A stretch of 64,000 bases of DNA from Kordia jejudonensis (lineage in GTDB: Bacteria > Bacteroidota > Bacteroidia > Flavobacteriales > Flavobacteriaceae), in NCBI RefSeq assembly GCF_001005315.1, contig NZ_LBMG01000008.1, positions 81,217-145,216 on the forward strand, given 5' to 3'. Of this stretch, positions 61,340-64,000 are shown piece after piece. A program made the position numbers and the translations under genes. A model generated the notes under the pieces. The model made no database searches. It was not told the origin of the DNA and saw only the letters and a list, made by a program, of their open reading frames with translations. Position 1 is the first letter of the stretch. The number at the start of each line of letters is the position of its first letter.

Positions 61340-63795
61340 GTAATTAGTTTGTATTGTTGTTTCTGTAAGCGTGCAATACGATCGCTTAATTTTTCATTAC
61401 TCATAGTGTTTCGTAAGCTGTCTACTTTTATTGGAAAACTCAACGGTGTATATCCTTTTGCTTGTTTTAAAATGATTGTACTCTTCGAAATACGATCAAA
61501 TGCTTCGTGCAGTCGTGCTTCTTCCAATTGTTCGTTAAACACTTCCGTATATGCTTGCCGCAAAAGTAAGTTATTCGGTTCGTAGTCTTCCAAAACTTTG
61601 AAAATTAAACTTGAAGACGATTGTAAACTTTTGTTTGTTTTTTTAGCGCCAGGTTGCGATTGTACAACCAAACCAGCAATGACGGCGATGTCTCTAAATT
61701 TTCGACTTGCAACTTCAGAAGCGTTGATACTCGCAATGACATCATCCATAAGATGTTCTTTTGATAGAATTACTTTCAGATTGGCTTCCGTTACAGGAAT
61801 TTCTTGATCGCTCAGCAAACCAAAACCATAATCATTCATCGCAATGGAAAACGTCATCGGTTGCAATTTACTAATTCGATATGCAATTAACGACGCCATA
61901 ATTTCATTGACCAAACGTCCTTCAAACGGATAAAAAAATAAGTGACAACCTTCTTTTGCTTGTATTTTTTCTACTAAAAACTCATCCGATTTTGGAATAT
62001 GCGATTTTTTATTCTGCGTCATCAGTAACGGATTCAAAAACTTCAATTCACGTTCACGCGTTGAAGGTTGTAAGGCATCATTCAGCTTTAAGCGTAAATA
62101 ATGACTCAGATAAGAAGTCAAGGGTAAACGTCCGCCTTTCCAACTTGGTGTAATGGCCTTTTTAGCTTTGCTCCTTCTCACAATAACGGTCATGTCTTTT
62201 ATATGTACTATTTCCAATACACGTCCTGCCAATACAAACGGCATTCCGACTTTTAGTTTGGAGATGAAATATTCTTCTATCATTCCAATGTGACCACCTT
62301 TCATGTACTTTACGCGCAACATAGCATCGCTTACGATAGCGCCAATATTCATGCGGTGCAACATACTAATTCGTCTACTTTTTACGACAAATAATTCCTT
62401 CTCTTCATCAAAAACTACTTTGTGAAATTCTTCATACGCATGCAATGTGCTTCCGCCTTTTGTAATGAATTGCATGACCCATTCAAAATCGTCTTCTGTG
62501 AGATAGGAAAAAGCGTGTGTTTCTTGAATCATTTGAAACGTTTCTTCTTTTTGAAAACCTTCGCCAACAGCTAAAGTAACTAAAAATTGAACCAACACGT
62601 CATACGTTAAAACCATTGGCGTTCGTGCTTCTACATCGCGTTGTTTTACTGCTTCTTTTAGGGCAGAAACTTCTATCAATTCCAGCGTATGTGTGGGAAC
62701 AAAATATACTTTTGAGATTTCATTAGGCGAATGTCCACTTCGTCCTGCTCGTTGGATAAATCGGGCAATTCCTTTCGCAGAGCCAATTTGCACTACACAA
62801 TCAACAGGTTTAAAATCGACTCCCAAATCTAAAGACGATGTACACACTACAACTTTGAGCAAGTTATTATTGATGGCATCTTCAATCCAATTGCGCAATT
62901 TGGCGTCAATAGAACCGTGATGAATGGCAATTTGTCCCGCTAAATCTGCATCGGCATTTAATAACAATTGATACCACATTTCTGCTTGATTTCGCGTGTT
63001 GGTAAAAACCAAAGTGGTATTATTTTCATAGATAACATTCAATACATTTTTTGCCAATTTTCCGCCTAAATGTCCTGCCCAAGGCAACAATTCAACTTCA
63101 TCGGGCAATAATGAAATGATGTTGAGTTTTTTCTTTTCTTTTGATGTAACAATCGTTGTTTTGACATTTTCATAAGGAATTAATACCGTTTTGGCTTCTT
63201 CTAAATTTCCAATCGTTGCCGAAACGCCCCAAATTCGAATGTTGGTTGAAAGTGATCGCAAACGTGCAATGGCGAGTTCGGTTAATACACCGCGTTTGGT
63301 AGAAAGTAATTCGTGCCATTCATCAACAACCACGCAACGAATGTTTTTGAACCAGCGTGAGTTTTTCTTTTGTGAGAACAGCAAATGCATGGTTTCGGGA
63401 GTTGTGAGTAAAATATCAGGCATTGCACGTTCTTGCTTACGGCGTACACTTGTAGACGTATCGCCATTTCGCACGGCGGCTTGCCAATCGAGCCCAATTT
63501 CGTCAATAGCAGTTTGCATGGCAATTTGTAAATCTTTTGCCAATGAACGCAACGGACTAATCCAAAGCAACTTGATGCCTTTTTTATACTGTTCAGGATG
63601 ATTTAAATAATCGATCAATACTGCCAGAAACATGGCGTATGTTTTTCCAAAACCCGTTGGTGCAACAACAAGTCCGTGATAGTTTTGCGCATACTTTTTC
63701 CACGATTTCAGTTGAAAGTCAAATGGAGAAAAGCCTTTGTCTGCCATCCAATTATGAATGATCCGATAGCCTTCCGTTTGTTCTAGTTTGCTCAT
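61336..63795 (-). CDS. lhr: Ligase-associated DEXH helicase (Lhr-type)
   Basis: The 819-residue superfamily 2 helicase has Walker A A-P-T-G-F-G-K-T-Y near 44, D-E-W-H-E as DEXH box, S-A-T-I-G-N, and Q-R-A-G-R-S-G-H (motif VI), followed by a winged helix and the Lhr core domain. The family name comes from linkage with PdeM and an ATP-dependent DNA ligase, which together handle DNA damage or RNA-DNA hybrids. It is the first gene here of the pair lhr-pdeM, reading left. Confidence 0.96.
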   Translation of the reverse strand: MSKLEQTEGYRIIHNWMADKGFSPFDFQLKSWKKYAQNYHGLVVAPTGFGKTYAMFLAVLIDYLNHPEQYKKGIKLLWISPLRSLAKDLQIAMQTAIDEIGLDWQAAVRNGDTSTSVRRKQERAMPDILLTTPETMHLLFSQKKNSRWFKNIRCVVVDEWHELLSTKRGVLTELAIARLRSLSTNIRIWGVSATIGNLEEAKTVLIPYENVKTTIVTSKEKKKLNIISLLPDEVELLPWAGHLGGKLAKNVLNVIYENNTTLVFTNTRNQAEMWYQLLLNADADLAGQIAIHHGSIDAKLRNWIEDAINNNLLKVVVCTSSLDLGVDFKPVDCVVQIGSAKGIARFIQRAGRSGHSPNEISKVYFVPTHTLELIEVSALKEAVKQRDVEARTPMVLTYDVLVQFLVTLAVGEGFQKEETFQMIQETHAFSYLTEDDFEWVMQFITKGGSTLHAYEEFHKVVFDEEKELFVVKSRRISMLHRMNIGAIVSDAMLRVKYMKGGHIGMIEEYFISKLKVGMPFVLAGRVLEIVHIKDMTVIVRRSKAKKAITPSWKGGRLPLTSYLSHYLRLKLNDALQPSTRERELKFLNPLLMTQNKKSHIPKSDEFLVEKIQAKEGCHLFFYPFEGRLVNEIMASLIAYRISKLQPMTFSIAMNDYGFGLLSDQEIPVTEANLKVILSKEHLMDDVIASINASEVASRKFRDIAVIAGLVVQSQPGAKKTNKSLQSSSSLIFKVLEDYEPNNLLLRQAYTEVFNEQLEEARLHEAFDRISKSTIILKQAKGYTPLSFPIKVDSLRNTMSNEKLSDRIARLQKQQYKLIT

Positions 63796-64000
63796 TGTTG
63801 GGTGTTTGATGTTGGATTTTTGGGTTTTAGGTTAAAGGTTTTGGCTGTTGGGCGTTGGGTTTTGGTTGTTAGATGATACTTTTATATTTTGATTTTTTCC
63901 TGATTCATTTTTCTAATATTATAAAACTAATAACTTTTTACATTAAAATTTATCTCGACTGCGCTCGATATTGTAAAGGTTAAGTAATTCGTTGACACTT
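63796..64000. other. Intergenic G/T-rich low-complexity tract
   Basis: Upstream of lhr is a tract of about 75 bases made of varied TTGGGTTTT and GTTGGATT-like units, followed by an AT-rich stretch and a TATCTCGACTGCGCTCGATA palindrome-like sequence (about 63951-63971), common in flavobacterial repeats. No gene is visible. Confidence 0.4.

Noticed and set aside
63796..64000. CRISPR-like array in the repetitive tract
   Set aside because: Units are short, irregular and have no uniform spacers, so it is low-complexity sequence.

Overview
The window is a chromosomal segment from a low-GC member of Flavobacteriaceae (Bacteroidota). This is inferred from several signals: type IX secretion (T9SS) sorting tails, TANNTTTG-type -7 promoter boxes with a TTG/TTTG box about 19 bases upstream, few Shine-Dalgarno sites, a split transketolase, flavobacterial lycopene cyclase and zeaxanthin genes, and small double-glycine peptides with the 'K-x-L-x-L-N-K-K' leader known from Bacteroidota RiPP precursors. 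The peptide abundance recalls Kordia, but the genus is a guess. No phage, insertion sequence, CRISPR array or rRNA gene was found.

Layout. 1-2.35 kb: translation operon thrS(partial)-infC-rpmI-rplT; infC appears to start at an AUA codon. 2.4-3.6 kb: three small GG-leader peptide genes around a 287-bp structured repeat. 3.7-13 kb, mostly minus strand: exported GATase-like protein, zinc-ribbon protein with a TonB fragment, crtY, dnaB, accA, EamA exporter, lptG, tgt. 13.2-13.8 kb: toxin-antitoxin pair. 14.1-19.9 kb: split transketolase, porin, FKBP lipoprotein, S4 protein, phosphoribosyltransferase, aroK, two identical tRNA-Lys and tRNA-Leu. 19.9-25.4 kb is accessory: T9SS propeller protein, an unassigned gap, two GG-leader peptides, a DUF2975/HTH pair, small membrane proteins and a MITE-like element with perfect 19-bp inverted ends. 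25.5-29.2 kb: carotenoid operon (CarH-like B12 regulator, crtI, crtB, crtZ). 29.2-32.7 kb: small hypothetical genes, a ParDE pair with a clear operator, and a TlpA-like thioredoxin. 32.8-46.6 kb: surface lipoprotein, Crp/Fnr regulator, lpdA, T9SS trypsin-like protease, CPBP protease, Lrp regulator divergent from a methionine gamma-lyase-like gene, YdjM-like protein, NhaC, and peroxiredoxin-thioredoxin-DUF6952. 46.7-55.3 kb: katG, divergent tpx-dgkA, then ftsK-lolA-lptF. 55.3-57.3 kb: two more GG-leader peptides flanking ribB, whose GTP cyclohydrolase half is degenerate. 57.4-63.8 kb: DegT aminotransferase, thioredoxin, nitroreductase, thioesterase, tRNA-Ser, and the pdeM-lhr DNA-damage pair.

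How the genes work together. CrtB, CrtI, CrtY and CrtZ together would give zeaxanthin from geranylgeranyl diphosphate, probably under cobalamin-based light control: the MerR protein carries the W-x9-EH and E-x-H-x-x-G motifs of CarH, and a perfect inverted repeat spans the crtI promoter. LolA, LptF and LptG serve envelope lipid and lipoprotein transport. Peroxiredoxin, thioredoxin, KatG and Tpx form a peroxide-defence neighbourhood. Seven GG-leader peptide genes are scattered singly or in small groups with their own hairpin terminators and no modification or export genes nearby; in the four Cys-rich class members the GG is at residues 26-27 every time. This dispersed precursor set is the most unusual feature of the window.
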